Shown in pieces: positions 1-10,658 of a stretch of 64,000 bases of DNA. The stretch spans positions 1 through 64,000 of the forward strand of contig NOWV01000260.1 of NCBI GenBank assembly GCA_003344405.1, given 5' to 3'. The notes beneath the pieces are model-generated. The model saw only the letters and a program-made list of their open reading frames with translations. It was not told the origin of the DNA and made no database searches. The DNA comes from Trichoplax sp. H2 (Eukaryota; Placozoa; Uniplacotomia; Trichoplacea). The stretch's first letter is position 1. Each line of letters opens with the position of its first letter. A program made the translations under genes and the position numbers.

Positions 1-900
1 TTGCTATCGTATTCAATGGAAAATAGTTTTCATAGAGCGATAGCCTCTATCGTAGGGATGGCGTTCACCTGAGCACAATCACAGAGTGCTGTGTCATTGA
101 CACATGCCACATGGGCAGTGGAATGTTAGTAGGAGTCTGTATGGCTACGTTACTTAGTCATTCCGTCCAGTCCAGTATACAGTACAGTAGTTTATTATCT
201 TATTGACGCTGTGCAACGGACGGCGGGTTGCTAGCAAGGAGTCCCTGAGTCTAGACCCTGACTGTGAGTGCCAGAGTGTGGAAGTGTGTGTGTACTGTGT
301 GTACACTGTACAGTCTGTGTACACAGTACTGTACTGTACTGTACTTGTACTGTACACTGTACACTGTACAGTTAGTATGGTTCAAGATCTTCATGGTCTG
401 GTCTGGTCCAACCGTCCAAGGTCTGCAGACCAAGGAAGATCTCCAAGTACTGTACGGCTAGAACTTAGAAAAAAGGTCATCTTCTACTACTGTACTGTAC
501 AGTAGTCCTCCAATGTTTTTGTCCTTTTTTACAGTGTACAGTACTGAACTGCACAGTACTACAGTATGTTGACTGTCCTGTACAGGTACATTGTACAGTT
601 GTACTGTACAGTACTGTACAGTCATCACTTTGCTTCCTATCCTTCAGACCTAGGTCTGGTCCGGACTGCATCGGATCCGGACTAGGTCTGTCCCGGACTC
701 ATCCAGACCATGAAGAGTTCGAAAACTGTAGAGTACAGTGCACAGTGCACAGTCTGCGTGTACTGTACACTGTGGACAGTACTGTACTGTACTGTACAGT
801 ATTGCACAGTGTACTGTACAGTGTACAGTGTACAGTACATTGCAGACTTGTTGATGAGTCGAATGATGGATGACTTGTCAAGACTTGAACTTCAATGAAT
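1..900. repeat. Dense ACTGTAC/GTACAGT palindromic repeat block
   Basis: The block is filled with imperfect runs of ACTGTAC, TACTGTACAGTA and GTACACTGTACAGT, most densely at 295-375, 488-506, 530-622 and 730-840. The motif is nearly its own reverse complement, so both strands look alike and short open frames appear on both; I treat these as artefacts of the repeat. Between runs the DNA is richer in GC than the rest of the window. The same word recurs singly or in small groups near 8795, 13288, 17595, 26945, 27475-27870, 48480 and 60575, so it is a dispersed family and not one satellite. Its function is unknown. Confidence 0.85.
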
Positions 901-1454
901 GACGTCGCAAGCTGCTGCTGACTGCATGTTGACGTGTGTAGATTGACATACTGTACGTACTCGTATAGAACGTATCGTGGACAGGCGGAGGTGCAGCAAA
1001 GTTGCTAGGACTAGATCAAAAAAGTGCAAAATAGCTCCTAAATATTAACCTAGAATAGGCTTTCCTTCACAAGAATATGTAGAATAGAACCGATCAGTCA
1101 GTCAATCTTCTAGAAGTGTTAACGATTGCAAGGGAACCATTTTACCTGGTGGAAATGTCGGACATGCTGATGTCAGTCAGCAATGTTCACTAATGCAGTA
1201 CTGGTTGGGGCAAGCGGAAGATGCTGGTTAAATGGTTCGCTGCAAGTTTTAAAATTGACTGTAAAAGTAAGCCAATGAATGTAATATCCATCCAAGAAGA
1301 GCCGTAATAAGAGATCAAATCATCGAGAAGAAACTACGCACAGTAAACCGATCAACCATAACTCAATATTATTCTACACCACATCGATCACCTTCAATCG
1401 ATTCAATCTCTACTTTGCAAAATTCCCATTTAAGATTAACTCGAAAGATCGTAA
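901..1454. other. Upstream region of RECQL5, no gene seen
   Basis: Unique-looking sequence between the ACTGTAC block and the RECQL5 start. I see no convincing coding exon. It should hold the RECQL5 promoter and 5' untranslated region, but I cannot point to a defined core promoter element. Confidence 0.5.
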
Positions 1455-4400
1455 ATGGCTTGTCATGATACAGGTGTAAAACGTATCTTATTCAAGTTAA
1501 AGACTGTCTTTGGTTATGATTCTTTCAAGTCTCCAGTTCAAGAAAAAGCTGTCATAGAGATTGCAGCCAGTAAGGGAAATAATCATCATACTATAACTAA
1601 TTGTTGAATTATGTACGTATTAGTGACAGAGGATAGAATAAATGGATGGCTCTTACTTGATTGCTAGCTAAATTGCACATGTTTCAATTGAGCAAGATTG
1701 ATTATGCGAGAGCATTCATTCATTAAATGAATGAATGCGCTCTGCGATGTCTTAACGACTAGATGGATAGACTATATGTATCCAACTTGACTAACGGAAT
1801 CAATGGAATGATAAATAAAATAGCAGCAGAGAGCATAGTAAATACAAGGCGATGCAAAGGAACCGAACATCGTAACCATACGAGTAATATGCAAAGACAG
1901 TAGTTTAATGTTAATTTAATTCAGTATAGCATGGTTGACCTTGATAGAATGGTTGCATTGACACTTTTACTGATGCTAAATTCATCTTACTGCATGTTGC
2001 TACTTAGGAAAAGCCGATGTATTTGTGTCCATGCCAACTGGTGGAGGCAAATCATTATGCTATCAGTTACCGGCGATACTCCATCCAGGAGTGACTGTTG
2101 TATTTTCGCCGTTAATAGCTTTAATTTATGATCAGATTGATCATTTACAAAATGTTGGTATTTGCTCGAAGACAATTAATTCCAAAATGGCTGAAACTGA
2201 TCGCAATGCGGTCATCAAAGATCTCCACGATCCTGAACCTACTATTAGACTGCTCTACGTTACCCCTGAATTGGCCGCTACTAGCGATTTCAAACGACTG
2301 TTGAAGCATTTATTCGACAGATCACGATTGAACTACTTTACAATTGATGAAGCGCATTGTGTTTCTCACTGGGGACATGATTTTAGGTACGATTTTTGGT
2401 CACTTTGAATTTCTACTAATGTCAACTCCTGCTGATGCCTGTAGCAATTATAGTTATCATGAACCACTGAACCTCTATTATAATTAATAAATCTATTTTT
2501 GATGCTTTTATCAAAAATATCAATTGGATAACATTAAAAAATTACCAGCGCAATAACTACTTTAATACTAGACTTGCTTGGATGTCAATCATATACTTAT
2601 GGTCTGGTTACTCTTTTTCACTAGCACATAGACAAGCCTTAACGATATGATGAATTAATCCTGAATATCTTTAATTGTTGAATGTTTGATATTTTGTAAA
2701 CACGCAAATTAACTTCCTTTTATTTTCATTTTAGACCTGACTATCGTAAGTTGGGAAATCTGAGGGAATATTTTCCCTCAGTTCCTATAATTGCCTTAAC
2801 TGCAACTGCCAACAAAACTGTGCAAGAAGATGTTATAAAATCTTTGCACTTTAGATCATCCTTTCAATCATTTAGGTCCAGTTGCTTTCGATCAAATTTG
2901 TATTATGACGTGATGTAAGTATTATAGTTATTTCGTTTATCATGTGACTATTGACGACCCTTTATACTGTACATACTCTAAGTCACTTTGCCTTTTATTA
3001 GATTTAAGGACCTACTTACCGACGCTCTAGACAATTTAAGAAATTTCGTGTTATCATCTATAAGTGGCTCCTTTGCACTTAACTCCACATCATCTCAAGG
3101 TTGTGGAATTATCTATTGTCGTACAAGGGATGACTGCGATAACATCTCTGACAAACTTGCTGGTTACGGTATTTCTTGCAAGTCTTATCATGCTGGTAAC
3201 TTGAAGTAGCTTGTCTTTGTAATAACTTTTAAAGCATGTCCTTTAATACTTTATAAACCAATCATTTTGGCTATTTGGAGCAACAATTCAATGTTATTAA
3301 CTTTTGTTTGCATTATTGACAAACATGGCATTTAGGATTAAGTGGTAAGATTCGAGAGCAGATACAACGAGAATGGATGGATGGTATTGTTAAAGTTATT
3401 GTGGCTACGATTAGCTTTGGAATGGGAGTCGATAAGGCATCTGTAAGGTATCATATCTACATATGCATTTCTCTAGTCGTAGCTGTTTCTTAATTTGTAT
3501 AGCTGGTTAATGATTTTAATTTAAAGTTAAAATTTCCAACATCATTCCAAATTTTCCCTTGTTACCGCATAATCTACTGCATTGTATTAGATTTGTAGTC
3601 CACTGGTGCCTCCCGAAGTCAATGGAGTCTTACTATCAAGAATCTGGACGTGCTGGACGTGATGGCAAGTTAGCATTTTGTCGTTTATATTATTCCCGAG
3701 AAGAAAGAAATGTTGTTCAATATTTACTGAAGAAAGAAGTAAAACGTCAGAGTTTGGTAATTACATGCCATACGTAATCTCCGACTTGGAGATTTAGCTG
3801 CAGGCTAATAAAAGTACAACAACTATTTAATATACATAATTGAAATATCGTTTTATTAAGAATCGTGAGCAATCTAGCCAAAAAAGCTTCGATTACCTTG
3901 TCAATTATTGTCAAGAAGCAAGGTAGATGTTCATTTTTGTGTAAGAATTTATTGCTCGTAAAATGCTTATGAAAGGCTGCAAAAAACCTAAAATGCTCGT
4001 CTCCATACATGAAATAACAGGTTTGCGATGCTATGTTGTTATCTGTAGGTGTAGACATGCGGTAATAGCAAGATATTTTAATGAGACCGATCCTTCGGTA
4101 AGTGTTACAAAAAATTTCCTTTTTGGGTTGCTAATTTGATTAAGATTTTCTTCAATCCGTTACTTGACCGCCAATGTACTGTATGATGCGATTCTTGTCT
4201 AACTTGCTTTTTTAAAGTGTGTTAGTTCGTGTGATTATTGTAAAAAGCCTAAGGAGGTAAAAGAGAACTGCAGTCTATTCGATTTATCTAGCCTACCGAA
4301 GAGAAAGAATTCTAAAAGATTGCGACGCCTTCTTCAAATCAATGGAGAAATTTTTGATGAGGACTTAGATAAGGAATATTCAGAAAAAAGGTTTCAAATG

Positions 4401-6583
4401 CTGTTTGTTAATACCATAGATAACTCATTCGATTTGATTGACCGTTTTGAATAACATTCGAATAGATTTCGCTATGGTGAAATTGATAGTGAGGGTTATA
4501 AGCAATCCACTCAAGATGATAATATAGCATCCTTTATCAAGACAGAATTTGATAAAAGGCGAAAGGTAAACAGACTTTGTAGTAAAGTCGTTAGATACTT
4601 TCGTGATTTTTAATGTTGTTGATTAATTATTCTCTTGGCTTATAAGGGAACACAACGAAATAAGCCTCTTTGTGATACCATTCAGCCCGGTACGTCGATA
4701 ATGATATGCATTTTCAAATCTATATTAGGTGCAATGTGTATTACATAATGTATACAGCACAGCAATCTAATCAACCGTAATTTTTATTACATTCTGACAT
4801 CTTAAGACTGTAGATTGATAGATGCTAGTGGCACAAGTAGAATTCGTTCTCTTCCAGTAAAGGTAGCCCAAGTTCTGTTGTAGAAGCTTACATTATGCAA
4901 TCCATTATGAATGATCACTACTTTAACTTTACGTAAATGCGATCGTAGGTTAGGGAGCACTGTTTAAAATCAATTGAAGATACCTTAAAAGCCAATTTTA
5001 CCAAATGTGGAAGCAATAAACAAGCAAGGTGCATTACTTTTGAGTGTAGAAGTGGCCTTGACAGTTAATAATATGCAGCCGGTAGTACTTTATCAGTGCG
5101 GATCGTGCAATAAATTGTATTATATTTATGATTCTAATAGTGAAGAGGCTATTAAGTTAGAGTATGAAATCTTCAGCAGTAATCGGTTGGGCAACATATA
5201 TCGTGTTAAGATTAGGAAATTGGTAAGGAATATTCGCTAGTATTCTACAGAGCTCAGGCTTTACAACATGTTGACATTGATTACCTGTCAATCTAAAGAT
5301 GGTAATTTCAGAGCTTTATGCTGTCATCATTTCAGGTTCAAAATATTAGTTCGGCCACCTTGGCAGGGAATACTTATAGTGAAATTGTACGTCTCACTTA
5401 TTGAATATGGAGTATGATAGTCGTTTAAACTTCGTAATTAGACTGTATTCCATTAATAGTGGAGATTTATTGTTGCAGGATTCAAACCGTACGAAAAACG
5501 AACTAACAACAGTGAATGGTAGCGTAGGAAGCGATTTATCAATTGGAGTTAAGCCTAATATCAATTGCAGTGTACGAATGCTTAAAATTTTAGTATTTAT
5601 AAGTTCTATAATAAATATGTACAGTTTAAATCATTAAACGATATTAAGTTGCTGTTATCTAATTTGACACAGCATGATGAGATAGTTGCGGAAAGTAGCG
5701 AAATGAAGATGATTAAACCAGAAATCGATGTGTATGGGTTTCAATTCCCCAATTTTTTGGTCTATCGAAATATTTAAGTGTGGCATTGCTATAATTACTG
5801 TATCTTATATAATTTTCTAGGCAAGCTTCAGTTTCTAGCGCTACTATGCAAACCTCAACTGAATTTCAATATACAGCTTCTCTTAACCAAAATGTCACTG
5901 ACGATCGATTAGTATCTATAGCAGTTATAAAACAGGAACCTGAGAGTGCTGACGAAGAGGCAGAAGATAAGAAAGAGGTTAATGAAAGAATAGCAACGGA
6001 CGAAGCCTCATCTATCAAGTCAGATTTAATAGCCCAGACTTCATTGCTTGATGAGTCTCAGCAAAATGTACGAGTAATACGTGAAATGGAATGTCGAAAA
6101 GAATGTGACAAGGCTGCTCGACAGCAAGTTGCAAAAACAGTAGTAAAGTTATTAACGCCCTACTATAGAAGTGGCAGAATATCTAGTAAGGTACGAAATT
6201 GTTGCACTGTTGGACATTTAAAAATTGCTGCTATGACTGAAGTAACTTGAGGATGATTTTTTTTAGGACTTGTTCAAAGTATTTGCTCGACAAATGACAC
6301 ATGCCTTACTTATCAATGACATTATTCCTAGAAATATAAATTGTAAGTTCATATCTCGGTCACTTTTACGTAGTATGATACATTACTATGTTATATTTAA
6401 ACACGATTGAGTGTGAGATGGCATTGCGTAGATATTAAGTAATAAATTACTTGTGCGTCGATTTTAGTTGATGAAGCCCTACGTGGTATTGTGCGAAAAT
6501 TTTTCGGTAAATATAGTATTACTCAATTGGAGAATATTGACGAAAAGTTGGCGGATGTCATTCCTAAGAAGTCTAAAAGTTGA
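1455..6583 (+). CDS. RECQL5: RecQ-like DNA helicase Q5, 20 exons, 846 aa
   Basis: ATP-dependent 3'-5' DNA helicase that, in other animals, limits recombination and binds RNA polymerase II. Exons: 1455-1569, 2008-2386, 2735-2914, 3002-3195, 3336-3447, 3591-3756, 3861-3922, 4049-4097, 4218-4390, 4466-4565, 4647-4689, 4822-4862, 4949-5028, 5141-5222, 5336-5386, 5479-5523, 5625-5731, 5821-6190, 6267-6342, 6468-6583. All phases agree. Walker A is MPTGGGKS (about residues 47-54) and the DEAH box is near 152. The motif VI segment is [14 protein letters not shown] zinc-binding segment holds [10 protein letters not shown] and CVSSCDYC. Exon 14 ([18 protein letters not shown]) matches the KIX-like Pol II-binding region. 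The last three exons, with [17 protein letters not shown] and [14 protein letters not shown], match the C-terminal SRI domain. This identifies RECQL5 rather than BLM, WRN or RECQ1/4. The small exons 15-17 in the variable linker are the least certain. The neighbour downstream is convergent. Confidence 0.93.
1708..1743. repeat. Inverted repeat in RECQL5 intron 1
   Basis: The arms read AGAGC-ATTCATTCATT and AATGAATGAATGCGCTCT, which pair almost fully around a one-base loop, with two unpaired bases in the right arm. It lies inside the first intron. It may be a chance simple-sequence hairpin; no function is claimed. Confidence 0.6.
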
Positions 6584-7363
6584 ATGATTTAATTGATTAA
6601 TTATATGTTCTACTTGAGATAATTGCTTTACTGCAACGGCAGTAAAAGTGCTTTTCAAATGAAATATTATACTTACTGTTGAAATCTGATCTATCGAATC
6701 TACAATTTGAACTATTGCCCACAGTACTTGATTTTAGCAAGTACGTAATTGTTTAAAAAATTGCTAAAAATGTATCAAACTAAGTTATAGCTGCTTATAC
6801 ACATTATATCAGTCAGTTATCTTATCTAACATTACGAGTAGTGTTTAATTCTTGACCTGGTGATCGACTACTCGTTATAATAAAATAAATTGGGATATAA
6901 GTATTGCTATCAAATTCTTTCAGGCATGAGATTTCGGGGCGAGTAATATTTATATTGGATTATCGATAGGGCTCTACTGTCTTTTCGTAATATGTTCGAG
7001 ATGATACTAGGCAACATATACCATTCTGTAGAAGATATTACTGCGTATAACATTATTTATTTCCGGACCATAGAAATATAAGGATATTTAAAAACTATGA
7101 TTTTTTAAGATACAAATTCATTATATAGAAGATATTACAACGTATCAGACTTTTTTCCGGACAATAGAAATCTAAGGTATACTTAAAAGCTGCGATCTTT
7201 TAAGATACAAATAAAATAATAGAGAAGACTTGTAATACAGAAGCACATAGCTGTTACTCGGGCTTCTTACTATGCTTTATCGACTTTGTCGAAAATGTCT
7301 ACATGCAGTGAAACTCGACAATCTAATGAGCAACTCCGCAATGTAAAGAAAAGTGGTTAAAGT
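6584..7363. other. Convergent intergenic region RECQL5 / FAM162-like
   Basis: AT-rich DNA between the 3' ends of two convergent genes. No exon is visible. It holds the 97-base duplication listed separately and must contain both polyadenylation regions. Confidence 0.6.
7029..7220. repeat. 97-base tandem duplication
   Basis: Two diverged copies in direct order, starting at 7029 and 7126. Both begin TAGAAGATATTAC and share CCGGAC-ATAGAAAT-TAAGG and TTTTAAGATACAAAT. Non-coding, downstream of both flanking genes. Confidence 0.8.
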
Positions 7364-9187
7364 TTATTGCTCTTTAGCTTTGGCCTCCCTTTGTCTCACT
7401 CTCTCGTATCTTTCTTTATTTCGGTCTTGTAACGTATAGCCACCACTTTTAGAATTTCTCAATCTTTTACCGCTAATGATAGCAATTATAGAACCAGCGA
7501 TAGTAAATACGAACAAGCCAACATTCATTAAGATTCTTCTTTTGTCCTGTGCTTTTTCTACGACAGCTTTGCTATTTTAAACAAGAAACGTTAACGTACC
7601 CACATTAGATATTTTACCTCCTCTATATACAACTATCCAATAGGGCTTTTGCATACGGTAAACTAAAAACGTCTTACCGTATAACACAATATTATATAAC
7701 TTGCAACTTACCTAGCTTCAAGGGGTATTTCATGCGCCTTCATTGTTCTTGTAACAATCAATGCAAAACGATCCATTTTAGTTAGGGTTCTTAAAGGTAT
7801 CTTGACAGATTCAACATTGCCTAGGAAGATGACAACAATACTGTATGTCAATGTTAGCATTTGGTTAGCATGTAATTCTTGGGGGTAAGGTAACTGCAAG
7901 ACTTTCCCAACTGTTACGTTTTAAGACACTGTATTCAAAAATTGTGCAATAAGGAACGTTGGATTCCAAATTTAGAGTGCTCTATTTTTTAAGGTGATAG
8001 CATACTATAAAATTGAGCCGTTATTACTCTGTATCATGTATTCGAGTTGGAAACGCTGATCAAGTATTGCACATTTTATTGGGTCTGGGCAAATAACGTA
8101 GTGAGTGATTTTAGATAGTATAAACTGTTCATAGCAGGCCGAATGAAGTTGAAAATACGTCTGTCAGTCATAGAACATTTCAAGGATTAATTTGTTCCAA
8201 TACCGGAGCATGTTAGAGGTATCAAGAGTACTTGACACCGGCTAATAATTTGTATCAAATCGGTCGAATCCATCGATTATTAAAAGTTTCGTAGGCTATA
8301 TAAATCATGATTGATGTTATTGATGTTCATTCAACTTGGAATGAATGATTCATTTATCTGTACATCCTGTATGGGATAAAATAATTTGATTCGTAGATGT
8401 AATCTATTTGAAGGTGGATAAAACATAAGAAATTGGTAACAACTTCTATCGGTTGTATTTTGCCTGCAGAACTGTTTCAATATCTCGATTAAGCAAGATT
8501 TCTATCTGAATAAGGTTAGCCACGACAAAGTAGCCTTAAGCGTAAAATCCTCCTTTCTTCGTATTACAGTACAAGTATAACATTTTGCAAGTTCAGCATC
8601 GACGTGAACTTATATAGACGAATATACAGTAACAGATATTTGCTGGTAAGCTAACGGAATCTTAATCGAGCCTACGTTATGATATAGACGCTTAGGAGCT
8701 AGCCTACGCGTATGCGTGCTGGTAAACTAATCATACGTTTATCCTAAGTGCTCATTTTCAGTGCTATAGTAGACTATCGTCATGGCTGTACTTTACTGTA
8801 CAGTATTGAGTCCGAATGGCCTTTTTATCCATTTTCTAAACCGATTATGTCTTGCAGAATGGCTTTTTCTATGCAGGGACTATCGAAAATTCTTTTGATT
8901 TTTCTTCTTAGTCCTTATTCTATGGTAGTGAATCAGGCGGATTAACACTCGTCCATTTTGTTGTTATGCAGCACTCTGTTATACGGTGTTTTCCGTGTGA
9001 TGACGGTATTTGTTATTGATATTTCGCCCCAAAATAATCATCGAATGCTAAACTTACCTGCAACATTGGCAGCCGATTGTGTGACTTGACTAGTATCAAT
9101 AGCTGGTTTTCCTTGGCAATACATTCGAAAGCATAATCTGGCCAAATTCAATCTTTGACCAGATGGACCGCAACGGATTCTCATCAT
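7364..9187 (-). CDS. FAM162-like mitochondrial membrane protein, 3 exons, 148 aa
   Basis: Exons on the minus strand: 9187-9058, 7820-7712 and 7571-7364, joined in phase 1 then 2, with donor GTAAG and acceptor CCTAG/ATAG sites. Exon 1 starts MMRIRCGPSGQRLNLARLCF, arginine-rich and almost free of acidic residues, as expected of a mitochondrial targeting sequence. Exons 2 and 3 give HEIPLEASKAVVEKAQDKRR followed by a hydrophobic stretch (ILMNVGLFVFTIAGSIIAII) and a basic, charged tail ending AKAKEQ. The order 'IP-x-x-...-A-x-x-K-x-R', one membrane helix, then GK-R and a lysine/arginine-rich tail is the FAM162A/B (UPF0389) pattern. FAM162A in mammals is a mitochondrial protein linked to hypoxia-induced cell death; the role here is unknown. 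Exon 1 is too short for simple frame searches, so the gene is easy to miss. The start and the wide first intron are supported only by splice logic. Confidence 0.8.
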
Positions 9188-10658
9188 TTTTCTTCAAGGC
9201 AATCCTACTCCCCAAATTTCAACAAGACGTAATTAGAAATTGGCATTTTTAGTCCTTTCACAAGCACAGCAATACATGATAATAACTCTTCAACATCGGT
9301 ACTGACGATAGAATTCTAATCAGATACCTAATGATAGAATAATCGAGTTCAAATAGGGCCAAATAAAGCTTTAATGATGGAGTTGTTTTCAAGAAATTCT
9401 TTCCAATCTAGTTTCAAGCTGTTCAACAAGGCCTCTGCGCCTACTTGTACTCTATGTCTGACTGCAATCAGTTGTCTGGCTACAGTCTGCAGCTGCTGTT
9501 TACGTTACGGATGGAAGCCGTCGTGCACCAGCCAAGCAATTGCATCATCACAAGTCTGATGCTGCAAGGATTGACAACATCATGTTTTGCCTACCGATGG
9601 TATATTAAATTGGTCATGTTTGAGTAGGCATACTATTAGTATGCAGCTAAGGGATCCAGTTTTGCATATGGCCCCAAAATATGAAGTTACTGCTTCTTCA
9701 ATATAGTTACCAGTACAACAGGATAGAATTAGCTGCAATTCCTTTACGATACGATATCTATCCAAGAATTTAGTTTGTAAATAGGCTGGAAAAAGTTTGC
9801 ATAGCCTAGTCATCACTCACTCACCAGGCTGCATTTCTTAAGGGGGTCAAATATAAAGTTACTGCTTCTTCAATATAGTTACTATTACATCAGGATAGAA
9901 TTAGCTGCAGTTTCTTTACGATACGATATCTATCCAAGAATTTAGTTTGTAAATAGGCTGGAAAAAGTTTCCATAGCCTAGTCACCACTCACTCACCAGG
10001 CTGCATTTCTTAAGGGCGTCAAGTTTTGCATATGGCCCCGAAATATAAAGTCACTGCTTCTTTAATATAGTTACTATTACATCAGGATAGAATTGGCCGC
10101 AGTTTCTTTACGATACGATATCCATCCAAGAATTTAGTTTGTGAAAAGGCTGGAAAAAGTTTCCATAGGTCTAGTCACCAGGCTGCATTTCTGACAAGGA
10201 GTTCATCGATAGTGGACACTGTACAACTACTGAAATAGGACTAATTGCCATAGTAAGTTGTCTTGTTGGCTTGATAGTTTATACAATCCTATTCGCCTAC
10301 CAACTGCTACTTCATAACAGCGCTATAGACTGCTGCAGCAGGATAAGGCCATTGCAATCAACTCAATCTTTGTTGGCCTGGAGAGGAATCAGCTCGTCCA
10401 TCAACATGTCTGCACAGCTGCTATGGACAACTTGAAGGTTGTGCAGTAGATAGAGGAGAATAGACTAATGCCTTCTATCGTTTCAAGAGCTACAGTACTA
10501 CCTATCAAAGGTGATTCTACACTGTCAACTAGATTAATATCAAGAGTGCCCAAGGGCCGCGTTGAAAATTAACGCCATCAACTTGACTCTCTATCTGTAA
10601 ATTGCTCGCGTAAGAGATTGTATAACTAGCTGCAAATCTACCCTATCAATAAACTTCC
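9188..10658. other. Divergent intergenic region FAM162-like / WDCP
   Basis: Separates two head-to-head genes, so it should carry both promoters. It contains the three-copy tandem repeat at 9658-10193. The rest (9188-9657 and 10194-10658) shows no exon I can support; short frames on both strands lack any recognisable protein pattern. Confidence 0.6.
9658..10193. repeat. Three-copy tandem repeat, unit about 172-192 bases
   Basis: Three direct copies share ACTGCTTCTT-AATATAGTTAC, CAGGATAGAATT, TTTACGATACGATATC, CATCCAAGAATTTAGTTTGT or a close variant, GGCTGGAAAAAGTTT and CACCAGGCTGCATTTCT. The equivalent point (GTTACTGC or GTCACTGC) is at 9686, 9858 and 10050. Copies 1 and 3 carry the leader TTTTGCATATGGCCCC; copy 2 has lost it, which explains the unequal spacing. 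Non-coding. Confidence 0.9.

Noticed and set aside
154-900. Overlapping short open frames on both strands rich in C, T, V, Y and Q
   Set aside because: They are translations of the self-complementary ACTGTAC repeat and appear equally on both strands; there is no protein-like pattern.
3747-4058. 103-codon minus-strand open frame
   Set aside because: It overlaps RECQL5 exons 6-8 antisense and their introns, with no family pattern.
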